From assembly GCF_002954725.1 (NCBI RefSeq), contig NZ_MSCQ01000002.1, positions 615,301 to 679,300 on the forward strand: a stretch of DNA of 64,000 nt. The letters run 5' to 3'. The notes beneath the pieces were generated by a model that worked only from the letters and a program-made list of their open reading frames with translations, was not told the origin of the DNA and searched no databases. Within the stretch, counting starts at the first letter, position 1. Each line of letters starts with the position of its first letter. Shown here piece by piece: positions 63,839 to 64,000 of the stretch. The translations under genes were made by a program, and so were the position numbers. The stretch is from Photobacterium phosphoreum. Lineage in GTDB: Bacteria > Pseudomonadota > Gammaproteobacteria > Enterobacterales > Vibrionaceae.

Positions 63839-64000
63839 TAATCTAACGGCTAGCTTTTAATAGCATGTAAGAGACTTTTTTTACGAGTAAATAGCTCAAA
63901 AAATAAATGATAATGTAAATTACCGATACTGAAAATATTATAATGGCGTTTTTATGTCTAAGGTCGACTTATTTATTGGAGTAAGTTGAGGTATTGGTAA

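Noticed and set aside
1..64000. tRNA or rRNA genes
   Set aside because: I found no tRNA-like cloverleaf or rRNA sequence in any gap, although a short tRNA could escape reading by eye.

Overview
The window looks like a chromosomal segment of a marine Vibrionaceae bacterium, most likely Photobacterium. It is AT-rich, and it carries a cqsS/cqsA-type quorum-sensing locus, pqiABC, rnb, deaD, a second TldD/TldE-like pair, a GlyGly-CTERM exoprotein and PACE/SMR transporters. Genus assignment is inference from gene content; I could not run a search.

Layout. (1) 1-6010: an iron-hydroxamate operon in the E. coli order fhuACDB, with a clear Fur box in front. (2) 6.0-11.2 kb: a decayed accessory zone. 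It holds a DUF4268 gene with an attC-like hairpin behind it, a 42-codon hsdM stub cut next to a MITE-like repeat, an AbiE-type toxin-antitoxin pair whose toxin is frameshifted, a frameshifted tyrosine integrase, a HigA remnant and a Bor lipoprotein. (3) 11.3-14.1 kb: modABC with a ModE operator; the regulator modE lies 20 kb away at 34.3 kb. (4) 14.4-21.5 kb: an exported amidohydrolase, a methyltransferase, the CAI-1 receptor kinase cqsS, a metzincin protease and the CAI-1 synthase cqsA, which is frameshifted in an A9 tract. (5) 21.7-54.1 kb: mostly ordinary chromosomal genes (HAD phosphatases, pqiABC, two GGDEF proteins, a RelA/SpoT-like synthetase, a CobW GTPase, tldDE-like genes, modE, FabG-like/LysR pair, deaD, rnb, fumC, DUF2076, RlpA, EmrE-like SMR) with several gene remnants. 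(6) 54.4-56.3 kb: an ABC exporter. (7) 56.4-62.3 kb: a second accessory zone marked by five copies of the same MITE-like repeat. It contains a four-gene ABC-3C-type system (DUF2326 ATPase, middle component, C-terminal-domain protein, small membrane coiled-coil protein) under an operator-like promoter, an orphan gene with a LexA-like box, and a lipoprotein. (8) 62.3-64.0 kb: a GalP-like sugar porter with a CRP-like site upstream.

How parts work together. The receptor, binding protein, permease and ATPase of region 1 form a complete hydroxamate uptake route repressed by Fur. ModE probably shuts off modABC when molybdate is plentiful. CqsS should sense CAI-1 made by CqsA, if the A9 frameshift is tolerated, reversible or an assembly error. 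The two accessory zones share the repeat family and hold conflict-system genes: remnants of a type I R-M/AbiE cluster in one, an apparently intact ABC-3C system in the other. The most promising little-described items are the four-gene ABC-3C locus with its inverted-repeat-dense promoter region and the orphan gene at 60381-60968 with LexA-like and CRP-like sites.
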